64,000 nt of DNA from Agrococcus baldri (GCA_900114805.1 FOZN01000001.1:744001-808000), one strand, 5' to 3'; positions 1-11,800 are shown, counted from the first letter of the stretch. Notes: generated from the letters alone by a model not told the origin. Program-made: numbers and translations.

Positions 1-1215
1 ACGGGTGGCCTCGAGATCCTCGTCGTCGGCTACCTCGATCCGGCGCACGGTGCGATCGTCGATCTCGTCGTCGAGATCGGGCTCGATGACGGTCTCGTCG
101 CTGATCTGGCTGGCGGCGCGGGGGGCGCGGGGCTGCGGTCGCTCGGCCGTCGGCGCCTGGGCGGCCGGCACCTGGGCGGCCGGCACCTGCGCCGGCGGCG
201 CGGCCGCCGAGTGGGCCGACGGAGCCGCGTGGGCTGCCGGGGCCGACGGCGAGCCGTCCCTGCCGGGGACGCTGTCGACGATGCCGTCAGCGAGCGGGCG
301 CGGCGCGCTCGGGGCGGGCTGCGGCGCGGAGGGCCGCGCGCGGCCGCTGAGCTCGCCGGGCCGGTAGCCGCCCAGCCGGGCGCCGCCGGCGGGCATGCCC
401 GGCAGCGTCTGCGTGGGCGCGGGCTGCTCGGCATGGGTCGGCAGGCCGACCTGCGTCGCGGCGCCGGGCTCGACGGGGCGCGCTGCGCCGACGACGCCCG
501 AGCTCACCCGGGCGCCGGGGCGGTAGGCCTGCGGTGCGCTCGCCGACGGGGTCGCCAGCGACGGCAGCTGCGACTTGGCCGCCTCTGGGACTGCCGCGAT
601 CGTCTTGCGCGCCACGCGCATCCGCTTCTCGTGGTACGGATTCAGCCCGTGGGTGATGTCGACGAACCAGGTGCCCGCCGCCTTGTCGAGCCAGCCACGG
701 CCGCGCTTCTCGCCGTCGAACAGCGGCGAGATGAAGAACAGCACCGGACCGATCAGCGGCACCAGGAAGATCAGGTAGAGCAGCAGGCCGCGCAGCAGCG
801 CGCGGCGGAATGTCGGCTTGGCCAGGGTGACGACGTTCACGCTGCGGATGCCGACGAAGGCCTTGCCCATCGTGACGCCGCGGCGGCCGTGCAGCGCGAG
901 CTGCGTGATGCAGAAGGCGAGGGTGAGCACGAACGACAGGCCCGCGGCGAGGATCATCCAGAGCAGGTTCGGGTGGCTGACGAAGCCGGCGGGCGTCAGC
1001 GCACCGGTCGCGAGGGCCAGCAGCGAGGGCAGCGCCACCAGCCAGTAGGGCAGCTGCAGGAGGGCGTACACCGAGAACTCGATGATCGAGGCGAGCGCCC
1101 TGCGCCCCAGCGGCGCGGGCCGGATGCCGAGCGCGGCCGCGTAGGCGGGATCCGGGCGCCCGTCCTCGTCGAGCCCCTCGATCACCTCGCGGCTCTCGTC
1201 GATCTCCCAGATCAT
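1..1215 (-). CDS. RDD family membrane protein, C-terminus cut by window edge
   Basis: The ATG at 1215 overlaps the stop of the transglutaminase-like gene (ATGA), so it is the last gene of that operon seen here. About 405 residues are visible. Residues 38-165 form the RDD domain: an N-terminal LGRRALASIIEF segment, hydrophobic helices near 45-70, 83-103 and 142-163, and the charged loop GRRGVTMGKAFVGIR before the third helix. After residue 200 comes a Pro/Ala-rich linker, then an acidic stretch with DDRTVRRIE near the edge. In related actinobacterial proteins such a tail leads into an FHA domain; that part is outside the window, so FHA is inference. The role is unknown; the RDD module is a membrane-embedded domain common in actinobacterial envelope operons. 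Confidence 0.85.
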   Translation of the reverse strand, partial: MIWEIDESREVIEGLDEDGRPDPAYAAALGIRPAPLGRRALASIIEFSVYALLQLPYWLVALPSLLALATGALTPAGFVSHPNLLWMILAAGLSFVLTLAFCITQLALHGRRGVTMGKAFVGIRSVNVVTLAKPTFRRALLRGLLLYLIFLVPLIGPVLFFISPLFDGEKRGRGWLDKAAGTWFVDITHGLNPYHEKRMRVARKTIAAVPEAAKSQLPSLATPSASAPQAYRPGARVSSGVVGAARPVEPGAATQVGLPTHAEQPAPTQTLPGMPAGGARLGGYRPGELSGRARPSAPQPAPSAPRPLADGIVDSVPGRDGSPSAPAAHAAPSAHSAAAPPAQVPAAQVPAAQAPTAERPQPRAPRAASQISDETVIEPDLDDEIDDRTVRRIEVADDEDLEATR

Positions 1216-3515
1216 CGGCGCCTCCGCTCTCTCCTGCGTCTCCGGAAGGACCGCAGCGACAGCGCGCCCAGCAGTCGCTGCATCGGCTTCGCCTCCATCC
1301 GCATGCCCTTGACGCTCCGCTCGACATCGAGCCAGAAGGCATCGACATCCTCCTTCGGAGGATCGCCCGGGCCGAAGACACCCTCGTCGACGAATTCGCC
1401 GATCTCGCTCGCTCTCGAACGAGGGTAGCGATCCTCGACGGTGGCTGCGACTTCGCGCCGGGTGACGCCCGCGGGCACCGGCAGCCCGAGGTCGACCGCA
1501 TGGTCGACCACCTCGTGCCAGCCGCCGGAGAGGCGATCGCTCTCGCGCTCCGCGCGGTAGCGCCTCCGCCACCGCGCGGCCTTGATCGCGCCCACGACGA
1601 TGAACGGCGAGGCGAGCAGCAGGATGAGCAGCAGCGAGCCGCCGCCGATCCACAGCCAGATGACCCAGGAGGCGTCCTCGACCTCCTCGTCCTCCTCCTG
1701 CCCCTCGTCCGCGACGGTGTCGGGCGACATGTCCGCCGGCTCCTCGGGCGGCTGCGGCGGCTGCAGCACCTGCGGCTTGGGGTCCGGTTCGGGCTCGGGC
1801 TCGGGCTGGATGTCGTCGTTGTCCTCCGGCGGCGTCGGGTCGAAGCGCACCCAGCCGTAGCCCTCGAAGGGCACCTCGACCCAGGCGTGCATCTCGCCGC
1901 CGGTGAGCTCGACCGGCTGGTCGCCACCCGGGAAGCCGTCGTCGGGATAGAGCCCCATGACGACGCGTGCCGGCACGTTGATGCGGCTCAGCGCCAGCGC
2001 GAACGCGGTCGCGTACTGCTCGTCGTCGCCGACCAGCACGTCGCGCTCGAACATCGCCTGGAGGCGACCGGCGCCGTGCCCGGCGAGCGAGGGGATCTTG
2101 TCGTCCTCGAGCCCGTGGCTGAAGCTGCCGTTCTGCATCAGCCGCTGCATGTTCTGGATGTTCTCGAGCCGGTTCTGGCCCTCGTTGCCCCAGGTGGCCA
2201 CCCATGCCTGCAGCAGGTCGGGCACCACCACCGGGTCGGGCACCTGCACGTCGGTGATCGTCGCGTCCGCCAGCGCCTCGTGCTCGGGCTGGTCGGGCAC
2301 GATCGCCTGCAGCTCATAGGAGTCGCCGGCACCCAGGCCCTCGAGCGCGATCGCCGTGCCGGTCTGGCCGTTGTAGTGGAGCGAGCCCTGCAGCGCGTCC
2401 TGCCGGGCGCCGCCGAAGTCGAGCGACTGGATGTAGCCGACCTCCGGCACCCAGATGCCGGTGTAGTCCTGCAGCTGCACCTGCACGGTCGCGGGGGTGC
2501 CCGACTGCTGCACGAGGACCTCGTCGCCGATGCGGGCGAAGGAGCCGGAGCCCGACTGCTGGGTGCCGGCGACCGCGTAGACCGTGCCGTCGTAATAGTC
2601 GAAGGTCGCCAGGCGCAGCCTGGCGCCCTCCGGCATGCCGGTGACGGTCATCAGCGTCGCGTCCTCGAAGTTCTTGTGCCAGTCGCGGAAGCCGGCGAGC
2701 GGGCTGGGGTACTCGGCGAGCTCGATCGGCGGCTCGACGGTGTCGCGCAGCACCGCGCGACTCGCCGGCTGGATCGGGGCGCTCACGAGCCCGGCGACGA
2801 GCAGTGCACCGGCGATCATCGCCACCGCGCCGCGGGTGCGCTGCCTGCGCGCGCGACCGCGGAAGCGGCTGTCGCCCGTGACCTCGACCTCTTCGTTGAG
2901 GCCGGTGCGCCACTGCGCCCTGCGCCATGCCCACCAGGTGATGATGACGCCCGCGACGACGAGCCCGAGCGCGGCGGGCCAGAAGGCGATCTTCGTGCCG
3001 AACACGATGCCCACGATCAGCGCGACGACGCCCGGGATCATCGCGAAGGCGGCGCGGCGGCGCAGCCGCATGGCGAGCACGGTGGCGAGGGTCGAGGTCA
3101 CCAGCAGGGTCAGGAACGGCACGACGAGCAGGCTCGGGAAGCCTTCGGCGGGCGGCTCGGCCGTCAGCAGGCCCTTCCACGAGAAGACGACGCCGAGCAG
3201 CAGCTCCTGCCACGCCTCGAGCGTCGGGATCACACCGCCGATCGTCTTCCGCGGCACCGCGAGCGCGGGGCCGAACAGCACCAGCGCGAGCACGACGCCG
3301 GCGGCGGTCATCAGCCAGCCCCGCAGCGGCCGCAGCGAGGTCGCCACGCCGACGGCGATGCCCAGCAGCGTGCCGCCCAGGCCCGCTGCCAGGTAGGCGA
3401 CGCCGCCGAAGACCGGGCCGAACGACAGGGTGGCGGCGAGCCCGATGAGGAAGATCGCCGCGCAGTCGACGACCGCCTGTCGCGGGGTGCGCGGCAGCAG
3501 GGGCTCGTCCTTCAT
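1212..3515 (-). CDS. Transglutaminase-fold membrane protein (TgpA-like), catalytic Cys replaced
   Basis: This 767-residue protein has about six hydrophobic helices in the first 200 residues, a long extracytoplasmic region, a transglutaminase core near 490-565, an acidic Pro/Glu linker, one more membrane helix near 640 and a charged cytoplasmic tail. The core keeps His543 in the HAW motif and Asp559 in RFDPTPP. The position that normally carries the nucleophilic Cys (GxC) reads GDDEQY at 496-501, so Asp498 stands in its place. The start overlaps the DUF58 stop and the stop overlaps the RDD start. TgpA-type proteins sit with MoxR and DUF58 partners in the cell envelope. Here cross-linking or protease activity is unlikely; a binding or scaffold role is inferred. 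Confidence 0.88.
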   Translation of the reverse strand: MKDEPLLPRTPRQAVVDCAAIFLIGLAATLSFGPVFGGVAYLAAGLGGTLLGIAVGVATSLRPLRGWLMTAAGVVLALVLFGPALAVPRKTIGGVIPTLEAWQELLLGVVFSWKGLLTAEPPAEGFPSLLVVPFLTLLVTSTLATVLAMRLRRRAAFAMIPGVVALIVGIVFGTKIAFWPAALGLVVAGVIITWWAWRRAQWRTGLNEEVEVTGDSRFRGRARRQRTRGAVAMIAGALLVAGLVSAPIQPASRAVLRDTVEPPIELAEYPSPLAGFRDWHKNFEDATLMTVTGMPEGARLRLATFDYYDGTVYAVAGTQQSGSGSFARIGDEVLVQQSGTPATVQVQLQDYTGIWVPEVGYIQSLDFGGARQDALQGSLHYNGQTGTAIALEGLGAGDSYELQAIVPDQPEHEALADATITDVQVPDPVVVPDLLQAWVATWGNEGQNRLENIQNMQRLMQNGSFSHGLEDDKIPSLAGHGAGRLQAMFERDVLVGDDEQYATAFALALSRINVPARVVMGLYPDDGFPGGDQPVELTGGEMHAWVEVPFEGYGWVRFDPTPPEDNDDIQPEPEPEPDPKPQVLQPPQPPEEPADMSPDTVADEGQEEDEEVEDASWVIWLWIGGGSLLLILLLASPFIVVGAIKAARWRRRYRAERESDRLSGGWHEVVDHAVDLGLPVPAGVTRREVAATVEDRYPRSRASEIGEFVDEGVFGPGDPPKEDVDAFWLDVERSVKGMRMEAKPMQRLLGALSLRSFRRRRRERRRR

Positions 3516-4891
3516 TGCAGCGCCACCCCTCGCATCACGCGGGGCAGGTCGCTGACGCTGCCGATGGTGGCGAGCGAGACGTCGCCGATCGGCTGCAGCC
3601 GCGGCTTCGCGCCCTGCACGACCGTGAAGGCGATCACGCGCGCCTGGGAGGGCAGCAGCGTCCGTGCCCGGCGCACCATCGCCGGCTCGACGTTGGCGCC
3701 GGCGTGCAGCATGATCACGGATGCGCCGCCGTGCTGCTGCGCGATCGTCGCCGACAGATCGAGGAAGCGGTCATGCCGCGGCGACCATTCGACGCCGGAG
3801 AGCGCGTCGAGCAGCCGCTTGCCGGTGGTGGCGGGCAGCGTCTGCTTCGAGGTCTGCACCACGACATCCATCTCGTCCCTGACCGCCTGCAGGCCGAGCG
3901 AGCCCAGGACCGAGATGGCGGTCTCGAACTCGGCCGGATCGGCGTAGTCGTCCGGCGAGGTCGACAGGCCCAGCGCGAGCACGCTGCGTCGCGTCTGCTC
4001 GAACTGGCGCACCATCAGCGTGCCGGTGCGCGCCGAGGACTTCCAGTGGATGTAGCGGCGGTCATCGCCCGCGACGTAGTCGCGCAGCGCGTGGAAGGCG
4101 ATGTCGCTGCTGGTGAGGTCGCGGGTGGTGATGCCCTCGAGGTCGCGGATGAGACCCGGTGCGGTCTCATCGAGCTGCACGGTCTTCGGGTGCACGAAGA
4201 GCTCGACCGGGTCGGTCCACTTGACCTGTCGGCGCAGCAGGCCCACGGGGTCGCCGCGCACCGAGCGCACCGGTCCGACCTGCAGGATGGTGCGGCGGCT
4301 GGTGGGGATGGCGAAGACGTCCTCGTGCACATCGCCCGGCTTCATCCTCGGCAGGTGGAAGGAGGCGAGCGCCTTGCCGACCGGCACTTCGATGGTCGCC
4401 GGCAGCAGCGGCTTCTGCGAGGCGGAGTGGATCTCGATGCGACCGAGCGCGCGCTCCCCCACGACAACGCGGGTGTAGGCGAGATCGAGCTCGATCCGGT
4501 AGCGGTTGCGACCCACGATGAATGCGATCGCGGCGGCCAGCAGCAGCACGCCGACGATGCCGATGACGATGAGCTCCTTCCACCCCAGCGCGAGCCCCAG
4601 CCCCAGCGCCACGAGGGTGCCGGCGATGACCGCCCAGCCGAAGCCGGTGACGGGCTCGAGCAGCGGCCACACCGTGCGCCGCAGCCAGCCGCCGGCCCTT
4701 CGCAGGCCCGCGTGGACGACCGACTCGTCGCCGACCACGCGATCGGCGACGCGCTGGATCGGCGTGCGCTCGCGCTGCACCGTGCGACGCAGCCGGGTGG
4801 TGTCGGATGCGGTCGTCGCGGTGGCGCCACCGGTGCCGGTGTCGGGGTCAGGGGCGGGTGCAGACGTCGCCCGCTCGGGCGCCGTCGTCAT
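3512..4891 (-). CDS. DUF58 domain protein
   Basis: The start ATG at 4891 overlaps the MoxR stop (ATGA) and gives 459 residues; a longer upstream frame would run through the moxR coding region and is not used. The N-terminal ~65 residues are Thr/Ala-rich, followed by two hydrophobic helices near 90-140. The DUF58 signature is clear in the middle: GDDRRYIHWKSSARTG followed by MVRQFEQ, after which a vWA-like half ends the protein. DUF58 proteins pair with MoxR ATPases in envelope, stress or cofactor-insertion assemblies; the biochemical role is not established. Neighbours on both sides overlap by four bases, which indicates translational coupling with moxR and the transglutaminase-like gene. Confidence 0.9.
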   Translation of the reverse strand: MTTAPERATSAPAPDPDTGTGGATATTASDTTRLRRTVQRERTPIQRVADRVVGDESVVHAGLRRAGGWLRRTVWPLLEPVTGFGWAVIAGTLVALGLGLALGWKELIVIGIVGVLLLAAAIAFIVGRNRYRIELDLAYTRVVVGERALGRIEIHSASQKPLLPATIEVPVGKALASFHLPRMKPGDVHEDVFAIPTSRRTILQVGPVRSVRGDPVGLLRRQVKWTDPVELFVHPKTVQLDETAPGLIRDLEGITTRDLTSSDIAFHALRDYVAGDDRRYIHWKSSARTGTLMVRQFEQTRRSVLALGLSTSPDDYADPAEFETAISVLGSLGLQAVRDEMDVVVQTSKQTLPATTGKRLLDALSGVEWSPRHDRFLDLSATIAQQHGGASVIMLHAGANVEPAMVRRARTLLPSQARVIAFTVVQGAKPRLQPIGDVSLATIGSVSDLPRVMRGVALQ

Positions 4892-5868
4892 GCAGCGTTC
4901 TGCCGGTCCTGCGGTGCGGCCACGTCGGCGATGGCGCGGTCGATGACGCGGTCGCCGGTGACACCGGAGAACTCGGCCTCCGGGTCGATGACGATGCGGT
5001 GCGCCCAGATCGACTGGGCCAGCTCCTTGACGTCGTCCGGCAGCACGAAGGCGCGACCCTTCGCGGCCGCCCACACCTTCACCGCGCGCATGAGCGACAT
5101 GGCGCCGCGCACCGAGACGCCCAGGCGTGTGTCCTTCGAGTCGCGCGTGTGCTCGGCGAGCTGCGCGACGTAGTCGAGCACGGCCTCGTCGACATGCACG
5201 GTGGCGGCGAGGTCGATCATCTCTGCGATCGCGCTGGTGGTGATCACCGGCTGCACGCCGGCGGACGCGTTGCGGTTCGAGGCGCCGGCCAGGATCCGCA
5301 CCGTCTGCTCGCGCCCCGGGTAGCCGATCGAGGTCTTCATCAGGAAGCGGTCGAGCTGCGCCTCCGGCAGGCGGTAGGTGCCCGCCTGCTCGATCGGGTT
5401 CTGCGTCGCGATCACCATGAAGGGACGACCCACCTCGTACGGCGTGCCGTCGACCGTGACGCGGCCCTCCTCCATCACCTCGAGCAGCGCCGACTGCGTC
5501 TTCGGGCTCGCGCGGTTGATCTCGTCGGCGAGCACGATGGAGGCGAAGATCGGCCCCTTGTGGAACTCGAACGTCTGCGTCTTCTGGTCGTACACGGTGA
5601 CGCCGGTGACGTCCGAGGGCAGCAGGTCGGGCGTGAACTGGATGCGGTGGTTGGTGCCCTGCACCGTGGCCGCCATCGACTTGGCGAGCTGCGTCTTGCC
5701 CGTGCCCGGCGCATCCTCGAGCAGCAGGTGGCCCTCCGACAGCATCGCGGTGAACGCAAGGCGGATGACGTCGTCCTTGCCGAGCACCACGGTGCCGACG
5801 TTGTCGACCAGTCGGGTGAAGGTCTCAGCGAACCAGGTCGCCTGCTCGCGGGTCATCGATGCGCTCAT
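4888..5868 (-). CDS. MoxR family AAA+ ATPase
   Basis: This 326-residue AAA+ ATPase has a Walker A motif EDAPGTGKTQLAKS near residue 55, Walker B ADEINRASPKTQSALLEVMEE region near 115, and a C-terminal lid domain with DRVIDRAIADV. The start at 5868 is preceded by GAAAGGA at a good spacing; an internal ATG four residues later is less well placed. MoxR proteins act as ATP-driven chaperones that work with vWA or DUF58 partners, and the next gene is DUF58 with a 4-base overlap. The gene begins 31 bp after the giant Ig/Fn3 gene stops, so all are probably one transcript. Cytoplasmic. Confidence 0.93.
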   Translation of the reverse strand: MSASMTREQATWFAETFTRLVDNVGTVVLGKDDVIRLAFTAMLSEGHLLLEDAPGTGKTQLAKSMAATVQGTNHRIQFTPDLLPSDVTGVTVYDQKTQTFEFHKGPIFASIVLADEINRASPKTQSALLEVMEEGRVTVDGTPYEVGRPFMVIATQNPIEQAGTYRLPEAQLDRFLMKTSIGYPGREQTVRILAGASNRNASAGVQPVITTSAIAEMIDLAATVHVDEAVLDYVAQLAEHTRDSKDTRLGVSVRGAMSLMRAVKVWAAAKGRAFVLPDDVKELAQSIWAHRIVIDPEAEFSGVTGDRVIDRAIADVAAPQDRQNAA

Positions 5869-5899
5869 CGTCGGTCCTTTCGTCGGGTCATGCTCGCGC

Positions 5900-8800
5900 T
5901 CACGGCCAGTTCTCCCGTTGCGTGCTCCAGCTCTCGCCATTGGCGTAGAGCACCATCCATCCCTGACCGCTGTAGCCGGACATGCAGAAGGTGTACTGGT
6001 TGCGGGGGCTCGTGCCGTTCGCTCGCGGGGCCGTCCAGTTGCCGTCTCGGAACATCCCACTCGATGTGGAGTGGCACTCGTAGCGGTACAGCTGGCCCTG
6101 CACCAGGTTCGACCAGTCCAGCACGTAGTTGGTGCCGGTCTGTCCGTTCGGCGCGGTGACGTTGCCGCCGCGGCTGAGCGAGAGCTGCGGGGGCGGCGCC
6201 TTGGCGAATCCGCAGCCGACGATCGGCTCGCTCTGCGTGCCCTCGGTGTCGAACACCCGCACGCGGATGCATGCCTCGTTGCCCGGCTGACGCGACATCG
6301 AGAACTGGCCGCTCGCCGCCGGCCGCACCGTCGTCCAGCCGTTGCCGCCACCGTCGAGGACATACTCGAGCCGGTCGAGCGGACGCCCGTTGGTACCGTT
6401 CGGCGAATAGTGGAACGTGACCTGATTGACCTGCCCGGTCACGGACGCGTTCGGCGTCGGGGGCGTGCCGAAGGGTCGCGCCTGGCCGGATTGGCGCGTC
6501 CACGCGCTCGTGTAGGTCTGGCCGTCGATGACGGCGACAGCCTGCACTTCGAGCGCGTACGGTCCGCCGCGGTTGTTCATGCCGGTGTACCAGCTGCCGG
6601 AGCCGAGGATCTGCGTGCCCGCGCCGCCGCCACGCACCTGGAAGGTGACCTCGTCGGCGCGCAGGCCGTTCCGCGAGCCGGGGGTCCAGGAGACCTGCAC
6701 GCGCTGATCGCCGTCGACGGTGGTGACACCGGACGGCGCGTCGGGCGCCGTCACCGCTCGTCGCGGTGCCGACGCAGGCGACGCGTCGGAAGCGCCCACA
6801 TCATTGGTGGCGACCACCTGGAAGGTGATGCTGCTGCCGTCGGCCGGCACGTTGGAGAAGTTCGCCGTCGTGCCCGAGACGGTCTGCGTCAGCCCGGTCG
6901 AGGAGGTGACCGTGTACGCGCTGACGGGATCGCCGTTGCCGTCGGCGGCGCCCCACGTCACCGTCATCTGCACCTCTCCAGGGATGGAGCGGTCGATGGT
7001 CGCCGAGGGCTGCCCGACGGGGAACGGCCGTCCGGCCGGGACCGCCTCGCGAGAGTAGGCGGAGAAGTCGCTCGGCTCGACCGCGAGGTTCACAGCCTGG
7101 ACACGGAACGTGTAGGCGGTGCCGTTCGTCAGCCCGGTCCAGGTGTAGTTCAGCCCCTGCACCTGCTGCGACACCGCACCGTTCGGCGCGGGTGGCGAGA
7201 TCTCCACGTTGTAGTACTGGATGGGCGAGCCGTTGTTGGTCGGCGCGACCCAGGTGAGCGCCACCTGCATGTCGCCGCGCTCGGCCTGCGGCGGCGCCGG
7301 CTGCTCCGGCCGCACGTCAGGGCGTGCCTCGCGGGATGCCGCCGAGGGGTCGGAGTCGCCCACCTCGTTCTGCGCGATCACCTGGAACGTGTAGGTGACG
7401 TTGTTGGTGAGACCGTCGATGACGCACGTGGTCGAGGCGCACTCCTGCGACACCGAGCCGTCGGCGGAGCGCACCACGTAGCCGGTGATCGGCGCACCGT
7501 TCGAGGCCGGCGGGGCCCAGGTGAGCGTGACCTGCGAGTCGCCGACCGCATCGACGTTCGGCCGCGGCGGGGCGTCCGGACGGCCCTTGACGTTGAGCGT
7601 GAGGGTGCCGTTGACCTGCCGCTGCACGAGCTCGGTCGCATCCTGCACCGTGTAGCGCACGGTCAGCACGCCGGAGAAGTCGGGACCCGGCGTGACCGTC
7701 ACCCGCCGGTCGTCGTTGGAGACCTGCCCCTCGCCCGCCACCACCTCGGCGGCCACCACGCGAAGCGGCAGGCCGTCGTTCTGGAAGGGGTTGAAGTCGT
7801 TGTCGATCACGTCGGTCGTCAGCGCGACGCCCTGCGTCGCCTCGCCGCGGTCGTCGCGCGCCATCGCGACCGGCCGGTTCGTCGGCACCACCTCGACCAC
7901 CACGGTGCCCGGCGCCTCATTGCCGTGCGGGTCGATCGCGACGATCTGGAAGGAGCCGGTCGTGCCCGGCGGGGTGCTCACGCCGGCCGTGGCCGAGAAC
8001 ACCGAGCCGCTCAGCGAGGTCTCGACACCCGACATCGAACCGCCGCGCAGCTCGAACTCCATCGCGTCCATATCACCCGGATCGGGGTCGGTGGTGGCGC
8101 TGCGCAGGTCGAACGTCGCGGCGTCCTCGCCTGCCACCGGCCGGATCACGGCGCCCGCGAACACCGGTGCGATGACGCTCGAGGGCGTCACGTCGATCGG
8201 GATCGTCAGGATCGCGGTGTTGCCGTCCGGGTCATCCGGGCCGTCACCGTCGGTGACCTCGAAGGTGATCGACCCAGGACCGACGTAGCCCTGCGGCGAC
8301 CGGAACTGCAGGGTCTGCGTGTCGACGATCCAGCCCGTCTCGTCGCTGCTCACCGCCGAGACCGAGTCGCCGGTCGTGATCCGCGGCGGCGCGCCGTTCG
8401 ACGTAGTGACATGGTCGCGCAGAGGAATCTCGCGCAGCACGCCGGACGGAATCTGGATCGGCTCCGCGTCGGTCAGGAACGGCGCCCGCTCGCGCACCGG
8501 CGGCACCGCCACGAACGCCTCGGCGGTCAGGCCGTCGAGGTCGGTGACGCGATAGGTCACCACCTGGAACGCGTCGCTCGGCACCACCTGCACCCCGCCG
8601 TCGACGACCGTGCCGGGTCCGGTGACCACGGAGACCACCAGCTCGCTCGGGTCTCCATCCGGGTCGAGGTCGTTCTCGAGCACCGGCACGTCCAGCGGCA
8701 CCTCCAGCTCGACGCCGTCCCGCGGCAGCGGGTCGTCGCGAGCGATCGGCGCCAGCAGCTCCGCATCCTCGGCCACCGTCAGCAGCACCGTGCCCGTGGT

Positions 8801-11800
8801 GGACGCGCCCCGCGCATCCGTCGCCGTGTAGGTGAACTGGTAGTCGCCCTCGTCCGCCGGCGAGCGGAGGTCGACGGTGTGGCGCTCGGTGTTGACCTCG
8901 GCGTCACGCAGCTCGTCCGGCAGCTCGAGCCCGTCGGCCTGCAGCGCGAGCGCATCCTGATCGGGGTCGGAGTCGTTCTCGAGCACCGCGATGGCGACCG
9001 ATCGGTCCGGCCGCACGGTGACCAGGTCGACCTCGGCGAACGGTGTCTGGTTCACATCCGCTGCCTGCGCGATGCCGATGATCACGGTGGCGGTGCCCTC
9101 TGCGCCCCAGCGGTCGCGCACCCGGTAGATGAACTCGACCGTGCCGGAGCTCTCGGGGAAGGCCTGGAAGTCGAAGTAGTCCGGGCCCACCTCGGGCAGG
9201 ATGCGCCCGCCGTCGGGACCGGTGTCGTAGCCGACCAGCTCGACGCCGTCGCCGTCGGGGTCGATGCCGTCGAGCGGGATCGGGATGCGCACGGTCGAGC
9301 CGGCCAGCACCCGGGAGGTGACGGTCTCGGGTGCCGGTGACGCGTTCTGCTCCGGGTCGCGCGGCACGATCGTGAGGGCGACGGTCGCCGAGTCGCGGTT
9401 GCCGTGCTCGTCGGCGATCTCGTAGGAGACGGTCGCGCGCGTCGGCGCGTCGGCGAGCGCGTGCACCCGCAGCTGCCCCTCGGAGATGAATGCGACGCCC
9501 TCTGCCTCGGAGGCGAAGCTGGTGTCGACGACCTCCTCGAGCAGCTCGAAGGGCGTGCCGTCGGGCGAGAAGTCGTTCTGCAGCACGTCGACGGTCGCGT
9601 AGTCGCCGGCGCGCACGGTCGCGGTGTCGTCGACCGCCTTGGGCGCGCGCGGCTGCGCGGGCGGTGCGACCGGGATCACCTCGACGGTGCCGGTCTCGGT
9701 GAAGCGCCCGTTCGAGACCGTGTAGGTGAACTGGAAGGGCGCGTCGAGGCCGTTGTCGCGGATGCTGACGATGCGGCGGTCGCGCAGCTCGACGGAGATC
9801 GGGGCCGCGCCCTCGATGGTGAACTGCTGCACGACCAGCACGCCGCCCGCCGGGTCGACGTCGTTGGCGAGCAGGTCGACGAGCGCCGTGCCCTGCTGCG
9901 GCAGCAGTGCGGTGTCGCGCACCGCGACCGGACGTGCTTCCTCGTCGGGCGTGCGGATGTCGATGCGGATGCGGCCCAGGCTGGAGAGCGGACCGTCGGC
10001 GATCATGTAGGTCAGGTAGTGCGTGCCGACCGGGCCCGAGAGCACGCGCACCGTGCCGGTCGCGGCATCCCACTCCATCTGGACGCCCTCGGCCGGCTCG
10101 ACCGACGCCAGCCGCAGCGGGCGGCCGGAGGGCGAGTAGTCGTTGAGCATCGGGCGGATGGTCGCCTCGCGGCCCTCGATGGTGCTGATGAAGTCGGCGT
10201 TCGCCAGCGGCGGCGCATCGCCGCGCTCGCGCACGTCGACCTCGATCTCGCCCGTCGTCTCGCTGCGGCCGTCGGAGACGGTGACGGTGACCGTCTGCGC
10301 GCCGACGTCGCCGGTGGCGGTGTAGATGAGGCGCCCGGAGGGGTCGGTCTGGATGGTGTCGCCGGAGTCGGTGGTGGCACCCGTGAGGTACATGTCGTCG
10401 CCGTCGGGGTCGACCCAGTCGGACAGCACCTGGTACTCGTACTCGCCGCCCTGCTCGACCGCGAAGGCCTGCGCGCGCAGCTGCTCGGGCACCGAGTTCT
10501 CGCCCTCCGCGCGCACCTGCACACGGACGCCTGCCGTGTCGATGCCCCCGCGGCCATCGGCGATCTCGTAGTTGAAGGTGAATCCGCCGGTGAAGCTCTC
10601 CGGCAGCTCGAGCTGCAGCTCGGAATCGTTCGAGACCGGCGCGACCTCCACGCCCTCGGGAAGATCGCCCACCACGCGGGCGGTGAGCACGTCGCCGTCG
10701 GCGTCGCTGTCGTTCCACAGCACCGGCAGGATCGTCGAGCGGCCCGGACGCGCGCCGAACTGATCGTCGTTCGCGTCGGGCTCGGTGTTCTCCTCGTTGA
10801 GCGGCGGAGGCTGGTTGGTCAGCAGGTCCTCGGTCGACTCGGAGTCGTCCTCGTCGCTGGTCTCGTCCGACTGCTCGGGAACCAGGTCGTCCCAGTTGTC
10901 CACCAGCACGAGGGTGTCGGCGAGCAGCCAGGACGAGCCCTCCTGGTACTGGTTGAGCACGACGGCGTCACGGTTGATGCGGAACGTCGCAGGCGTGCCG
11001 TTCATCTCTGGCACCTGCTGCTCGCTGCGCTCCTGGCCATCGCAGTCGCGCAGGAACTGCGCACTGCCCGTCCAGACGGCGTACACGCATCCGTTCAGCT
11101 GCACCGGCCGTACGGCCTCGCCGCCGCCCTCGCGCTCCTCGACCTCGGCTGCGCCCCCGCCGAGCGGCTGCCGGATGAGCTGCGTCGGCGCGGTCACGAT
11201 CACGTGGTCGGAGGCGTCGCCGACCAGCTGCACCGCGGCGCCCTCCGGCACCTCGACGGCGCCGCCGGGCACGAGCAGTGTCGCGGTCGCGCGATCGAGC
11301 ACCACCGCCTCCTTGCCGACGGCCGTGACCATCGGCTCCTGCATGGCGCTGAGCTCGCTGCGCTCGCGCACGACGGGCTCGGCGAAGCCGCCCTCCTCGA
11401 GCTGCGAGATGGTGAGCTGCTGGCCGTCGCGCGGCGAGACGGCGTGCACGGTGCCGTCGCGACCGACCTCGATCGCTGCGCCCGCGCCGAGCTCGGCGAT
11501 CGGCTCTGTCGCCTCGACCGAGAATGCGGTGAAGTCGCTGAACTCCATCACCCACAGCATGCCGTCGGAGGGGTCGAGGACCGCGACGATGCCGCCGCCC
11601 AAGGCGATGCGGCCCTGCGGGGGCAGCGGCACGCTCGAGCCGAGGATCACCTGCAGGGTGTCGACGACGATGGCCTGGGATGCTTCCTGGTTGTGGAGCA
11701 GGACGTGGTCGCCGTCCTGCAGCACGTCGAAGCTCGCGGTCGGCGACGTGAGGCCGGCGTCGAGCTCCTGCGCCTGGATGTTGATGCGGCCGAGCTGCTG

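Noticed and set aside
287-1927. Minus-strand open frame spanning the RDD/transglutaminase junction
   Set aside because: It is out of frame with both proteins, Arg/Pro-rich and has no recognisable domain.
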